A stretch of DNA of 64,000 nt from Kineosporia aurantiaca JCM 3230 (GCA_000719025.1 JODP01000001.1:867664-931663); one strand, 5' to 3'; positions 23,156-32,690 are shown, numbered from the stretch's first letter. The notes: generated by a model from the letters alone, not told the origin. A program made the numbers and translations.

Positions 23156-24955
23156 ATGACCGCGCTGACGTCTCCTTCCGACCAGCCGCTCCCCGCCTGG
23201 GAACGTCGTTTCCGGGCCGGGCGGATCAGCCTGCCGGTCTGGGCCACCGACGCTCCGGACCGTTGCTCGGTGGTAGCCACCCATGACGGCGTACTGGAGA
23301 TGCACAGCTGGAGTCCGGGCCAGGCGCCCGTCCGGCTGACCGCCCGCTCCGAGGGCACTGCCCAGGGCGAGGTCGACCCGGCCGGTGAGTGGATCTGGTG
23401 GTTCGACGACGTGGCCGGCAACGAGCACGGGATCTGGCGCAAGCAGCCGTTCGGTTCCTCGCCAGGTAGCGACGAGGTGGCGATTCCCGGCCTGCAGCCT
23501 TCCTATTCGGCCGGACTCGCCTTGGGGCGAGGCGGTCTGGCGGTGATCGGTCAGAACGACGACGGTTACGGCACCCGGATCCAGGTAGCCGAGCCGGGCC
23601 GTCCGTTGCGCCTGCTCTACGAGCACCTGGAGGACGCGGGCGTGGGTGGGCTCAGCGAGGACGGATCGCTGGTGTCCATCGTGCACAGCGAGCACGGCGA
23701 CTCCCGGCACACCGCCCTGCGGGTACTGCGGACCGAGGACGGCTCGACCGTGGCCGACCTCTGGGACGGTCCGGGAAAGAGCCTGGAACCGCTGGGTTTC
23801 GCACCGCTGGCAGGCGATCCCCGGCTCCTGGTCCAGCACGAGCGGCGCGGCCGGGGTGAGCTGCTGATCTGGGACGTGGTCACCGGTACCGAACTGGAGG
23901 TGAATCTCACTGTCCCGGGCGAGATCTCGGAGGCCCAGTGGTTCCGGGACGCCGGTTCACTGCTGATCAGCGTGGACCACGAGGCCCGAACCCGGCTCTA
24001 CACCTTCAGTCTTATCGATCTGACCGTAACCCCGGTCGGCCCCTCCGACGGAACGGTGATGGACGCGACCACCCGTCCCGACGGGGAAGTCTGGGCCCTC
24101 TGGTCATCGGCCGCCGAACCGGCCGCGGTCCGCGATCTGAAGGGTGAGCTGGTCCTGGCTCCTCCGGGCGAGCCGGCGCCGGCCTCGGTGCCGCTGGAGG
24201 ACGCCTGGGTCGAGGGTCCGGGCGGGCGCATCCACGCCCTCCTCCGCCGGCCCGTGGCCGCCGTGGAGCCGATGCCGCTGGTCATCGACATTCACGGGGG
24301 GCCGACCGCGCACGACGGGGACTGGTTCCGGGCCTATCCGAGCGCCTGGGTGGACCACGGGTACGCGGTGCTGCAGGTGAATTACCGTGGCTCAACCGGG
24401 TACGGGTCGCAGTGGCGCGACGCCCTGGAACAGCGCGTGGGGCACGTCGAATTGGAGGACGTGGTCGCGGTACGGGATCACCTGGTGCGCACGGGTGTCG
24501 TCGCCGCGGACCGGATCGTGCTGGCCGGCGCCTCCTGGGGCGGCTATCTCACCCTGCTCGGGCTCGGGCTTTACCCGGACCGCTGGGCCGTTGGCGTGGC
24601 CGGAGTGCCGGTGGCGGACTACCTGGCCGCCTATGAGGACGAGATGGAGGCGCTGAAGGCCTTCGACCGGTCGCTGTTCGGTGGGTCGCCGGAGGAGGTG
24701 CCGGACAAGTACCGGGACTCCAGCCCGATCAGTTACGCCGGGCAGGTGGTGGCACCGGTGCTGATCCTGGCCGGGGAGAACGATCCCCGCTGCCCGATCC
24801 GGCAGATCGAGAACTACGTCGGGGTCCTCGCCGAGCGGGGCGCGGAGCACGAGGTGTACCGGTACGACGCCGGTCACGGATCCCTGGTGGACGACGAGCG
24901 GGTCCGGCAGGTTCGGGCCGAGATCGACTTCGTCCGGCGGCAGCTGAGCGCCTGA
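23156..24955 (+). CDS. S9-family prolyl oligopeptidase/acylaminoacyl peptidase
   Basis: 599 residues from ATG 23156 with AAGGA 8 bases upstream. N-terminal beta-propeller (about 1-355) and alpha/beta-hydrolase domain. The nucleophile Ser is in GASWGGY (about residue 461), the Asp in ENDPRCP (about 543) and the His in AGHGS (about 575). The oxyanion segment DIHGGPTAHDGDWF is also present. No signal peptide, so it is a cytoplasmic peptidase of small peptides. A second, distant S9 enzyme is encoded at 61684-63720. Confidence 0.92.
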   Translation: MTALTSPSDQPLPAWERRFRAGRISLPVWATDAPDRCSVVATHDGVLEMHSWSPGQAPVRLTARSEGTAQGEVDPAGEWIWWFDDVAGNEHGIWRKQPFGSSPGSDEVAIPGLQPSYSAGLALGRGGLAVIGQNDDGYGTRIQVAEPGRPLRLLYEHLEDAGVGGLSEDGSLVSIVHSEHGDSRHTALRVLRTEDGSTVADLWDGPGKSLEPLGFAPLAGDPRLLVQHERRGRGELLIWDVVTGTELEVNLTVPGEISEAQWFRDAGSLLISVDHEARTRLYTFSLIDLTVTPVGPSDGTVMDATTRPDGEVWALWSSAAEPAAVRDLKGELVLAPPGEPAPASVPLEDAWVEGPGGRIHALLRRPVAAVEPMPLVIDIHGGPTAHDGDWFRAYPSAWVDHGYAVLQVNYRGSTGYGSQWRDALEQRVGHVELEDVVAVRDHLVRTGVVAADRIVLAGASWGGYLTLLGLGLYPDRWAVGVAGVPVADYLAAYEDEMEALKAFDRSLFGGSPEEVPDKYRDSSPISYAGQVVAPVLILAGENDPRCPIRQIENYVGVLAERGAEHEVYRYDAGHGSLVDDERVRQVRAEIDFVRRQLSA

Positions 24956-24975
24956 TCCGGCTTTCTTTCGGAAAG

Positions 24976-25013
24976 CACGGTGGGCCGGTACCTTTCGGTA
25001 CCGGCCCACCGTG
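24976..25013. terminator. Bidirectional intrinsic terminator
   Basis: Perfect 17-bp stem (24976-24992 with 24997-25013), TTTC tetraloop and TTTGCTT tail, between the S9 peptidase and the convergent asd gene. Confidence 0.9.
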
Positions 25014-25018
25014 TTTGC

Positions 25019-26086
25019 TTACAGCTCGCGGGCGACCAGCTCGGCGATCTGGGCCGTGTTGAGCGCGGCCCCCTTGCGCAGGTTGTCGCCGGTGACGAAC
25101 AGGTCGAGCGTGTTCGGGAAGTCCAGGGCCTGACGGAGCCGGCCGACGAAGGTCGGGTCGGCGCCGACGGTTTCGGCCGGGGTCGGGAACTGCTTGCCCT
25201 CCGGGTCGTCCATCACGACGACGCTCGGCGCCTCTTCCAGCGCCTGGCGGGCCTCGGCGACGGTGATCGGCGCGGCGAAGGTGGCGTGGACGGCCAGCGA
25301 GTGCGTGGTGACGACCGGCACCCGGACGCAGGTGGCGGACACCCTGAGATCGGGGATGCCGAGGATCTTCCGGGACTCGTTGCGGACCTTGAGCTCCTCG
25401 CTGCTCCAGCCGTCGCCCTTGGCCGAACCGGCCCACGGCACCACGTTCAGGGCCAGCGGGGCCGGGAACGGCGAGGGCCCGTCGCCCAGCTTGTCGGCGA
25501 TGGCCCGGCGCACGTCGCCGCCCACCGAACCGAGCGAACGGTCGCCCGCGACCACCTCGAGCTCGTCGTGCAGGCGGTCGATGCCGGGCTGCCCGGCCCC
25601 GGAGGCGGCCTGGTAGGAGGCGACCACCAGCTCGGTCAGGGTCCACCGGCGATGCAGGGCCCCGAGCGCGTCGATCATGGTCAGGGTGGTGCAGTTGGGG
25701 TTGGAGATGATGCCCCGCGGACGGTTGCGGGCCGCCTCCGGGTTCACCTCGGGAACCACCAGTGGGACGTCCGGATCCATCCGGAAGGCACCCGAGTTGT
25801 CCACCACGACCGCGCCCCGCTCGGCCGCGACCGGGCCCCATTCGGCCGAGATCTCGTCCGGCACGTCGAACATCGCGATGTCCACGCCGTCGAAGGCCTC
25901 GGGGCTGATCGCCTGGACCGCGACCTGCTCGCCGCGGACGGTGAGCAGCTTGCCGGCCGAGCGGGCCGAGGCGATCAGCCGGATCTCGCCCCAGATGTCC
26001 TCCCGCTCGGAGAGGATGCCGAGCATCACGGTGCCGACGGCGCCGGTCGCGCCGACGACGGCCAGGGTGGGCTTGCGGGTGCTCAT
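25019..26086 (-). CDS. asd: Aspartate-semialdehyde dehydrogenase
   Basis: 355 residues. NADPH-dependent reduction of aspartyl phosphate to aspartate semialdehyde, the branch point to lysine/diaminopimelate, threonine and methionine. NADP-binding VVGATGAVGTVMLGIL at the N-terminus, SARSAGK phosphate loop, catalytic Cys in NPNCTT (about residue 133), and GSAKGDGWSSEELKVRNE substrate region. The ATG overlaps the stop of the upstream aspartokinase gene (ATGA), the usual ask-asd operon of actinobacteria. Confidence 0.96.
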   Translation of the reverse strand: MSTRKPTLAVVGATGAVGTVMLGILSEREDIWGEIRLIASARSAGKLLTVRGEQVAVQAISPEAFDGVDIAMFDVPDEISAEWGPVAAERGAVVVDNSGAFRMDPDVPLVVPEVNPEAARNRPRGIISNPNCTTLTMIDALGALHRRWTLTELVVASYQAASGAGQPGIDRLHDELEVVAGDRSLGSVGGDVRRAIADKLGDGPSPFPAPLALNVVPWAGSAKGDGWSSEELKVRNESRKILGIPDLRVSATCVRVPVVTTHSLAVHATFAAPITVAEARQALEEAPSVVVMDDPEGKQFPTPAETVGADPTFVGRLRQALDFPNTLDLFVTGDNLRKGAALNTAQIAELVAREL

Positions 26087-27366
26087 CGTCCGGTACCTCC
26101 GTAGACCACGGCCTCACCGGCGGCGCTGTCCAGGCCGAACGCGGTGTGGATGGCGCGAACCGCGTCGTCCAGCCGCTCGGCCCGGGTGACCAGCGACAGC
26201 CGGATCTCCGAGGTGCTGATCATTTCGATGTTGATGCCGGCCTCGGCCAGCGCGGCGAACATCTGCGCGGAAACCCCGGGGTGGCTGCGCATCCCGGCGC
26301 CGATCAGCGAGACCTTGCCGATCTGGTCGTCGTAGCGCAGGCTTTCGAAGCCGATCTGCTCCTGCGCCCGGTTCAGCGCGTTCATCGCGGTCTGCCCGTC
26401 GGTCTTGGGCAGCGTGAAGGAGATGTCGGTCAGGCCGCTGACCGCCGCGGACACGTTCTGCACGATCATGTCGAGGTTGATCTCGGCGGCGGCGACCACC
26501 TGGAAGATCTCGGCGGCCTTGCCCGGCTTGTCCGGGACCCCGACCACGGTGATCTTCGCTTCGCTCCGGTCGTGTGCGACCCCGGAGATGATCGGCTGCT
26601 CCACCCCTGCTCCTTCGACTGCTTCGGGGGCCGGCTGGTCGGTGACCCAGGTGCCCTCGCGATGACTGAATGACGATCGGACATGGACCGGCAGGCTGAA
26701 CCGCCGGGCGTACTCGACGCAGCGCAGGTGCAGCACCTTGGCGCCGGAGGCGGCCATCTCCAGCATCTCCTCGCTGGAGATCCGGGCGATCTGCTGGGCC
26801 GACGGGACGATCCGCGGGTCGGCGGTGAAGATGCCGTCGACATCGGTGTAGATCTCGCAGACGTCCGCGCCGAGCGCGGCCGCCAGGGCCACCGCGGTGG
26901 TGTCCGACCCACCGCGGCCGAGCGTGGTGATGTCCTTCGTGTCCTGGCTGACCCCCTGGAAGCCGGCGACGATGGCGATGTGCCCCTCGTCGAGCGCGGC
27001 CCGGATCCGGCCGGGGGTGACGTCGATGATCCGCGCCTTGCCGTGCACCGAGTCGGTGATCACCCCGGCCTGGCTGCCGGTGAACGACCGGGCCTCCTGG
27101 CCGAGCGCGGCGATCGCCATCGCCAGCACCGCCATCGAGATCCGCTCGCCCGCGGTGAGCAGCATGTCCAGCTCGCGGCCCGGGGGCAGCGGCGAGACCT
27201 GCTCGGCCAGCTCGATCAGGTCGTCGGTGGTGTCACCCATGGCCGAGACCACGACGCAGACGTCGTGCCCCTGCTTTCGCGTGTCCACGATCCGGCGGGC
27301 GACCCGCTTGACGCTCTCGGCATCGGCGACGGAGGAACCGCCGTACTTCTGCACGACCAAGCTCAC
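26083..27366 (-). CDS. ask: Aspartokinase (alpha subunit; internal beta start)
   Basis: 427 residues. It phosphorylates aspartate as the first step of the aspartate pathway. KYGGSSVADAESVKRVA is the kinase signature; FTGSQAGVITDSVHGKARI and TTLGRGGSDTTAVALAAALGADVCEIYTDVDGIFTADPR form the catalytic core. Two ACT domains (about 265-420) would give lysine/threonine feedback. Inside the gene, AAGGAG (26610-26615 reverse strand) precedes an in-frame GTG at 26604, which would give a 173-residue beta subunit made of the ACT domains alone, as in Corynebacterium and Bacillus. Confidence 0.96.
   Translation of the reverse strand: MSLVVQKYGGSSVADAESVKRVARRIVDTRKQGHDVCVVVSAMGDTTDDLIELAEQVSPLPPGRELDMLLTAGERISMAVLAMAIAALGQEARSFTGSQAGVITDSVHGKARIIDVTPGRIRAALDEGHIAIVAGFQGVSQDTKDITTLGRGGSDTTAVALAAALGADVCEIYTDVDGIFTADPRIVPSAQQIARISSEEMLEMAASGAKVLHLRCVEYARRFSLPVHVRSSFSHREGTWVTDQPAPEAVEGAGVEQPIISGVAHDRSEAKITVVGVPDKPGKAAEIFQVVAAAEINLDMIVQNVSAAVSGLTDISFTLPKTDGQTAMNALNRAQEQIGFESLRYDDQIGKVSLIGAGMRSHPGVSAQMFAALAEAGINIEMISTSEIRLSLVTRAERLDDAVRAIHTAFGLDSAAGEAVVYGGTGR
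26602..26615 (-). promoter_or_regulatory. Internal ribosome site and GTG start of the aspartokinase beta subunit
   Basis: AAGGAG on the coding strand followed five bases later by GTG, in frame with ask at codon 255 (start of VEQPIISGVA). The spacing and the strict consensus, placed right at the kinase/ACT boundary, argue for a real internal initiation site. Confidence 0.75.
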
Positions 27367-27518
27367 CGGGTCGCTCCTAGCTACTCAAAGGGATGACGGA
27401 CACGGCTCATTCTACCGATCCCCGGACCGTTGCCCCACAGGGTATTTCGGCAGGTGAGATGCGCGGCGGATGCCGTGTTGCTCCCCAGATCGTCCGGGCG
27501 CGGACCGGATTCGCCGGA

Positions 27519-28271
27519 TCAATCGAGGTTCAGGGCCTCGAACTCCGCATCGGCCACGGTGTCCGTGTCCACGTCCAGCCGCAGGTGCCCGAGCATCGAC
27601 TGGAGCACCCGCAGCGCGCTGGTGGCCCGCACCCCCCAGGTGGACAGGTAGGAGAACTGCCACCACCAGAGCGCCTCGTCCACCCGGCCGTCGCGGTAGT
27701 GCCGCAGGCCGTGCGCCAGGTCGGCGGCGACGTCGGCCAGGTCGTCGGAGAGGATGCCGCGGATCAGTTCCCCGGAGGTGAGCGGATCGACGATGTCGGC
27801 GTACTCGTCCAGGCCGTCGAGCAGGTTGGCCAGCCCGGTGCGCAGCGGGTCGATGTCCGGGTCGGGACCGGCGTCCGGCTCGAACCGCTCGCTCGGCACC
27901 ACGTCGGTGATGGCGCCCAGCCGGGCCCCGCCGAGCAGGATCTGGGAGACCGCCAGCAGCAGCACCGGGATCGCCGAGTCCGGCGACGAGCCGGCCGCCA
28001 CCTCGGTGAGGGCGTTCAGGTAGGTCTGCGCGTCGGTCGCCGTCTCGTCGGCCAGGTGGTGCAGCTCCTGGGCCTCGTCGGCGCGCTCGTCGGTCAGGTC
28101 GATGGCCGAGCCGGCCCGGGTGCGGGCCGGCGGCACCGCGGCGGACCGGGCCTCGGGCCGGCCCCGGGGGCTGAGCGGCCGGCCGAAGGCGTCGCGCTCC
28201 GGGCGCGGCCGGTGCAGCGGGTCGAAGCCGTTCTTCGGTGGCCGGCCGTCGCCGGGTGTCTGGTCAGACAT
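27519..28271 (-). CDS. DUF5063 domain protein
   Basis: 250 residues; starts within the last codons of recR (ATGTCTGA overlap, 8 bases). A disordered basic N-terminus (about 1-55) leads to a helical domain with the DUF5063 landmarks AIPVLLLAVSQILLGGARLGAI, LADVAADLAHGLRHYRDGRVDEALWWWQFSYLSTWG and RVLQSML. This domain is found next to recR in most actinobacteria; the linkage implies a role with RecR in recombination or replication repair, but no activity is known. Confidence 0.9.
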   Translation of the reverse strand: MSDQTPGDGRPPKNGFDPLHRPRPERDAFGRPLSPRGRPEARSAAVPPARTRAGSAIDLTDERADEAQELHHLADETATDAQTYLNALTEVAAGSSPDSAIPVLLLAVSQILLGGARLGAITDVVPSERFEPDAGPDPDIDPLRTGLANLLDGLDEYADIVDPLTSGELIRGILSDDLADVAADLAHGLRHYRDGRVDEALWWWQFSYLSTWGVRATSALRVLQSMLGHLRLDVDTDTVADAEFEALNLD

Positions 28272-28863
28272 CGAGCAGTCTTCTCCCCTCGAAGGCCCGG
28301 CCCAGCGTGAGCTCGTCGGCGTACTCGAGGTCCCCCCCGACCGGGAGCCCGGACGCGAGCCGGGTGACCCTCAGGCCCATCGGCTTCAGCAGCCGGGCCA
28401 GATAGGTCGCGGTGGCCTCGCCCTCCAGGTTCGGATCGGTGGCGAGGATGATCTCGGTGACCTCTCCCGAGGCCAGCCGGGTGACGAGTTCCTTGACCCG
28501 CAGATCGTCGGGCCCCACGCCCTCGATCGGGCTGATCGCGCCGCCCAGCACGTGGTAGCGGCCGCGGAACTCCCGGGTCTTCTCGATCGCGACGACGTCC
28601 TTCGACTCCTCCACCACGCACAGCACAGTGCCGTCGCGGCGGGGGTCGCTGCAGATCCGGCAGAGCTCGTCGGCCGAGACGTTCCCGCAGGTGATGCAGA
28701 ACCGGACCTTCTCGATCACCTCGGTGAGGGCGAGCACCAGGCGGCGCACGTCGACCGGGTCGGACTGCAGGATGTGGAACGCGATCCGCTGCGCGCTCTT
28801 GGGACCGACGCCGGGAAGATGCCCCAGTTCGTCGATCAGGTCCTGCACCACGCCCTCATACAC
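28264..28863 (-). CDS. recR: Recombination mediator RecR
   Basis: 199 residues from GTG 28863. Helix-hairpin-helix LGHLPGVGPKSAQRIAFHIL, zinc finger Cys56/59/68/71 (CITC...CRIC), and Toprim domain VVEESKDVVAIEKT through LATDPNLEGEATATYLARLL. It loads RecA at gaps with RecO/RecF. The start is set by the RecR length and by TAGTCT on the coding strand, seven bases before the GTG, giving a leaderless transcript. Confidence 0.95.
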   Translation of the reverse strand: MYEGVVQDLIDELGHLPGVGPKSAQRIAFHILQSDPVDVRRLVLALTEVIEKVRFCITCGNVSADELCRICSDPRRDGTVLCVVEESKDVVAIEKTREFRGRYHVLGGAISPIEGVGPDDLRVKELVTRLASGEVTEIILATDPNLEGEATATYLARLLKPMGLRVTRLASGLPVGGDLEYADELTLGRAFEGRRLLDV

Positions 28864-28943
28864 GGGTACGAGACTACGTGCTGGCACCGACATCGTCGCC
28901 CACGCCGCGCGATCAGGCGCCCCGGCGGCGTCCCCCGGAAGGT

Positions 28944-29771
28944 CTACCCGTAGGCCCGCAGGACCTCGTCGGTGAGCGCCGGCCAGGCCTGCCGGGACCA
29001 CTCGCCGAAGTCCCGGTCGGACAGGCAGACGCAGGCCAGGCCGCGTTCCGGGCTGACCCAGAGGAAGGTGCCGGTGGCGCCGAAGTGACCGAACGCGCCC
29101 GCCGGGATCCGGGTCCCGGCCCAGTGCCCCGGACGGCCGAAGTTCCGCTCGAAGCCGAGGCCCCAGTCCAGCGGGTCGAAGCGGCCCAGGCCGGGCAGGA
29201 TCCCGGACAGACCGGGGAAGTGCACCCGGACCGCCAGGTCCAGGGTCGGCCGGGCGATCAGCCGCGGGCTGAGCAGTTCGGCGGCGAACCGGGTGAGGTC
29301 GGCCACCGTGCTGCGGGCGCCGGCCGCGGGCGAACCCGGGAGCGAGGTGGCGGTCATCCCGAGCGGCGCCAGCACCGCCTCGTCGAGATAGCTGCCGAAA
29401 TCGATGCCGGTGACTTCGGCCAGGTGGTCGGCCAGCACCTCGATGCCCTGGTTGGAGTAGATCCGCCGGGAGCCGGGCCGGGTGACGGCGGCGGAGCCGG
29501 AGTCGAAGCCGTAGCCGGCGGTGTGGGCCAGGAGGTGCTCGACCGTGGCCCCCGGCGGACCGGCCGGGTCGGCCAGGGTGACCGCCTCCTCCTCCAGCGC
29601 CACCAGGAACGCGTAGCCGGTGAGCAGCTTGGTCACCGAGGCCAGGCCGAACTCCCGGTCCTGCTCGCCCTGGGTCTCCAGGACGGTGCCGTCGGCCGCG
29701 ACCACCACGGCGGCCGTGGTGGGCACCCCCCAGAGCTGTTCCCAGTCGTCGATACCGGCGAGGGCGCTCAC
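28944..29771 (-). CDS. Serine hydrolase of the beta-lactamase/class C family
   Basis: 275 residues, overlapping the dnaX stop by four bases. Penicillin-recognising fold: SxxK as SVTK (about residue 45), YSN (Y-x-N motif) and FGATGTF near the C-terminus. LLAHTAGYGFDSG is the class C/esterase EstB-type segment. No signal peptide, so it acts in the cytoplasm; substrate unknown. It occupies the position where most bacteria have the nucleoid protein gene ybaB between dnaX and recR. Confidence 0.86.
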   Translation of the reverse strand: MSALAGIDDWEQLWGVPTTAAVVVAADGTVLETQGEQDREFGLASVTKLLTGYAFLVALEEEAVTLADPAGPPGATVEHLLAHTAGYGFDSGSAAVTRPGSRRIYSNQGIEVLADHLAEVTGIDFGSYLDEAVLAPLGMTATSLPGSPAAGARSTVADLTRFAAELLSPRLIARPTLDLAVRVHFPGLSGILPGLGRFDPLDWGLGFERNFGRPGHWAGTRIPAGAFGHFGATGTFLWVSPERGLACVCLSDRDFGEWSRQAWPALTDEVLRAYG

Positions 29772-32374
29772 AGCTCCCGTTCCTCGATCACGCGGCCGCC
29801 GAGCAGCTGCTCGACCGCCTGGACGCCGACCAGCGGGGATTGGTCCAGGTCGTGGCCGTCGGCCTCGCCGGAGTGGCCGACCAGATCGATCACCGGCGGG
29901 CCGGCCTGCGGGACCGGGGTTGGTTCGGGTGGGCGGACCGTCTGCGGTTCGGGCTGGGCCCGGCGCACCGACGGGCCGGACGGACGGACGCCCTCCGGCG
30001 GGGCCTCGTCCTCCCGCACCGGTTCGGTCAGGTCCGGCGGGATGTCGTCGTAAGGAGTGGCGGCCGGGGTGGGCATGTCCCGGTCCTCCTCGGCCGCAGA
30101 CGCGCGCCGGGACCAGTTGCCCGGTCCGTCCTGCGGACTCCCTGAAGCGGCCTGGTTCTGGCCGGCCCGGGCGGCCGCCGCGGCCGCCCGGGCCGCCGCC
30201 GCACCGATCGATCGGGGCCGGGCCGGAGCTTCCTGAGGGGCGGCCGGCGGCGCGGCGACCTCTCGAGTGGCGACGCCGACGCCCCCACCGACGGAAGCTT
30301 CGGGCTGGGCCGGTTCGGACCGGACCGGCTGCGGCACCTGCCGGACCTCGGCCCAGGCGGCCTGGGGTTCCGGCGTCGGGGCCGGCGGGGTCTGAGCCGG
30401 TGACGTCTGGACCGGCGGAGTGGGCGGACGCTCGGCCCAGCCGCTGGCGGGGGCGGGCGCGGAATGGGGGGTGGCCTCGGCCGGAGCGGCGGACCGGGAC
30501 GAGCTCGACGGGCCGGACGGGCTTGAGGGATTGGACGGGCCCGGCTGACCACCGGAGCGGAACTCCGAGGACACCGCCGCCTCGACCACGCAGTCCAGGC
30601 CGATCACCTCGATCAGGGCCTGGCGCATGAAGGCCGGGTGCGGGCCGCGACCGAAGGACTGGGCCCGGCCGGCCGAGTCGAAGCCGAGCAGCAGCCGCTT
30701 CCCGTCGTAGTCCAGGACCTGGGCGTACTGCGAGACCAGGCTCCAGGTGGTGCGCTTGATCGAGGCCACCGCGTTGAGCACCTCGGTCCAGTTCCGCCGG
30801 ATCGCCTCCAGATCGGCGCCCCCGGCCGGGTTCGGGGCCAGGACCGAGGCCTGCGCCGGGGCGGCCGGGGCGCTGGGCGGGGCCGAAGGCTGGGCGGGCG
30901 GCGGGGCCGCGGCCGGTTCCGGGTCGGTTCGGGGGGCCGGGGGAACCATCTCGACGGCTGTGGGCGGGGGCGCGACGGGGGCCGGGGTGACCGGGGCGGG
31001 AGTGACGCCCGCGGGCGTCCTCAATTCCGCATCGTTCTCCGGATCCGGACCGGGTGCAGTGCCGGTACCGCCGGCGGGCCTACCGGGCGAGCCGATGGCA
31101 GCCCGGACCGCCGCCAGACCGGAGGCCATCGACTTCGGGCTCTCCGGTTCGGGGCCGGACGCCGTCGCACCGGCCGCCGCAGGCGCGACCGGAGCCGCAC
31201 TCACCACCGCCCCGGAACCGATCCGCTTCTCCAGCCGGTCCAGCCGGGCTCCCAGACCCCGCTGCTCGTCGTCCGCGGCGGGCAGCAACAGCCGGGCGCA
31301 CAGCAGTTCCAGCTGCAACCGGGGGGACGTGGCCCCGGTCATCTCGGTCAGCGCCGTGTTGGTCACGTCGGCGGCCCGGGAGAGCTCGGCCGCGCCGAAC
31401 CGGGCGGCCTGGTTGCGCATCCGCTCCAGCTGGTCGTCCGGCATCCCGCGGAACACCGCGTGCCCGCCGTCCTTGACCGCCGCCACCACCAGCAGGTCCC
31501 GCAGCCGCTCGAGCAGGTCCTCGACGAACCGCCGGGGGTCGTGGCCGGACTCGATCACCCGGTCGATCACCCGGAACACGGTGGCCCCGTCGCCCGCGGC
31601 GAGGGCGTCGGCCACGTCGTCGAGCAGGGCGGAGTCGGTGTAGCCGAGCAGCGCGACCGCGGTGGCGTAGTTCAGCCCGTCGTCACCCGACCCCCCGATC
31701 AGCTGGTCCAGTACCGAGAGGGTGTCCCGCACGGAACCGCCGCCGGCCCGGACCACCAGGGGCAGCACCCCCTTGCCGGCCGGGACCGCCTCGCGCTCGC
31801 ACAGCTCGGCCAGGTATTGCACCAGCCGTTCCGGCGGGACCAGCCGGAACGGGTAGTGGTGGGTGCGTGACCGGATCGTGCCGATGACCTTCTCCGGCTC
31901 GGTGGTCGCGAAGATGAACCGGATGTGTTCCGGCGGCTCCTCGACGATCTTCAGCAGGGCGTTGAAGCCCTGCGGCGACACCATGTGCGCCTCGTCGATG
32001 ATGAACACCTTGTAGCGGTCTCGGACCGGGGCGAAGGCCGCCCGCTCGCGAAGGTCCCGGGCGTCGTCCACACCACCGTGACTGGCCGCGTCGATCTCCA
32101 CCACGTCGAGGCTGCCGGGACCGCCGCGGGCCAGGTCGACGCAGGACGGGCAGACCCCGCAGGGGGTCGGCGTGGGCCCCTGCTCGCAGTTCAGGCAGCG
32201 CGCCAGGATGCGGGCGCTGGTGGTCTTCCCGCAGCCGCGCGGACCGGAGAACAGGTACGCGTGGTTGACCCGGTTCTTGGTCAGGGCCACCGAGAGCGGA
32301 CCGGTGACCTGCTCCTGACCGATTACCTCGGCGAAGGACTCGGGCCGGTAGCGGCGGTAGAGAGCGGTCGTCAC
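29768..32374 (-). CDS. dnaX: DNA polymerase III subunits gamma/tau
   Basis: 868 residues from GTG 32374. Clamp-loader ATPase: FSGPRGCGKTT (P-loop, residues 43-52), zinc module Cys63/72/75/78, FIIDEAHMV (Walker B), FATTEPEKVIGTIRSR (sensor 1/Arg finger) and GGGSVRDTLSVLDQL (sensor 2). Domain III helices extend to about residue 370. A very long Pro/Ala-rich linker follows, with a folded tau-like segment (about 580-660, ADLEAIRRNWTEVLNAV). TAGTCT lies seven bases upstream of the GTG, so the mRNA is probably leaderless. No A-rich slippery site for programmed frameshifting was seen. Confidence 0.95.
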   Translation of the reverse strand: MTTALYRRYRPESFAEVIGQEQVTGPLSVALTKNRVNHAYLFSGPRGCGKTTSARILARCLNCEQGPTPTPCGVCPSCVDLARGGPGSLDVVEIDAASHGGVDDARDLRERAAFAPVRDRYKVFIIDEAHMVSPQGFNALLKIVEEPPEHIRFIFATTEPEKVIGTIRSRTHHYPFRLVPPERLVQYLAELCEREAVPAGKGVLPLVVRAGGGSVRDTLSVLDQLIGGSGDDGLNYATAVALLGYTDSALLDDVADALAAGDGATVFRVIDRVIESGHDPRRFVEDLLERLRDLLVVAAVKDGGHAVFRGMPDDQLERMRNQAARFGAAELSRAADVTNTALTEMTGATSPRLQLELLCARLLLPAADDEQRGLGARLDRLEKRIGSGAVVSAAPVAPAAAGATASGPEPESPKSMASGLAAVRAAIGSPGRPAGGTGTAPGPDPENDAELRTPAGVTPAPVTPAPVAPPPTAVEMVPPAPRTDPEPAAAPPPAQPSAPPSAPAAPAQASVLAPNPAGGADLEAIRRNWTEVLNAVASIKRTTWSLVSQYAQVLDYDGKRLLLGFDSAGRAQSFGRGPHPAFMRQALIEVIGLDCVVEAAVSSEFRSGGQPGPSNPSSPSGPSSSSRSAAPAEATPHSAPAPASGWAERPPTPPVQTSPAQTPPAPTPEPQAAWAEVRQVPQPVRSEPAQPEASVGGGVGVATREVAAPPAAPQEAPARPRSIGAAAARAAAAAARAGQNQAASGSPQDGPGNWSRRASAAEEDRDMPTPAATPYDDIPPDLTEPVREDEAPPEGVRPSGPSVRRAQPEPQTVRPPEPTPVPQAGPPVIDLVGHSGEADGHDLDQSPLVGVQAVEQLLGGRVIEEREL

Positions 32375-32468
32375 GGCGTTCAGACTAACCGGGGCCGGAC
32401 GGTCCTCAGAGTGCCGATTTCGACTTTGCCGGCGAGGGCACCCGATCCCCGCCCCGCGGGCATGAAAG

Positions 32469-32556
32469 GACCCCCCGCACACCCACCAGAGCCTGCCTAC
32501 CCTTGCTGCCTTCCGGCCCTGGGGGAGTTCAGCGGGATGACGCCGCACGAGGGGTC
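32469..32556 (-). ncRNA. ffs: Signal recognition particle RNA, small bacterial type
   Basis: The minus strand carries the invariant apical loop GGCCGGAAGGCAGCAAGGG with its closing helix partner, and terminal helix GACCCC (32556-32551) / GGGGTC (32474-32469). About 88 nt, similar to Streptomyces scRNA, and located upstream of dnaX as in mycobacteria. Ends could differ by a few bases. Confidence 0.88.
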
Positions 32557-32690
32557 TGCGCACCACTGTACCGAACCCGGGACCCTCCGGCGCACGCCCC
32601 CACCCCGGCGGGGCGCCGGCCCCCGGCGGCGAACCGCCGCGGCAACCCCATGTGCACGAGCACCCCTCCGGGATTGCTAGGCTCCTCCAC

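Noticed and set aside
22895..23839. N-terminal extension of the hexad-repeat frame to 484 residues
   Set aside because: The upstream part is antisense to the S9 peptidase and has no domain-like features; a good ribosome site precedes the ATG at 22894.
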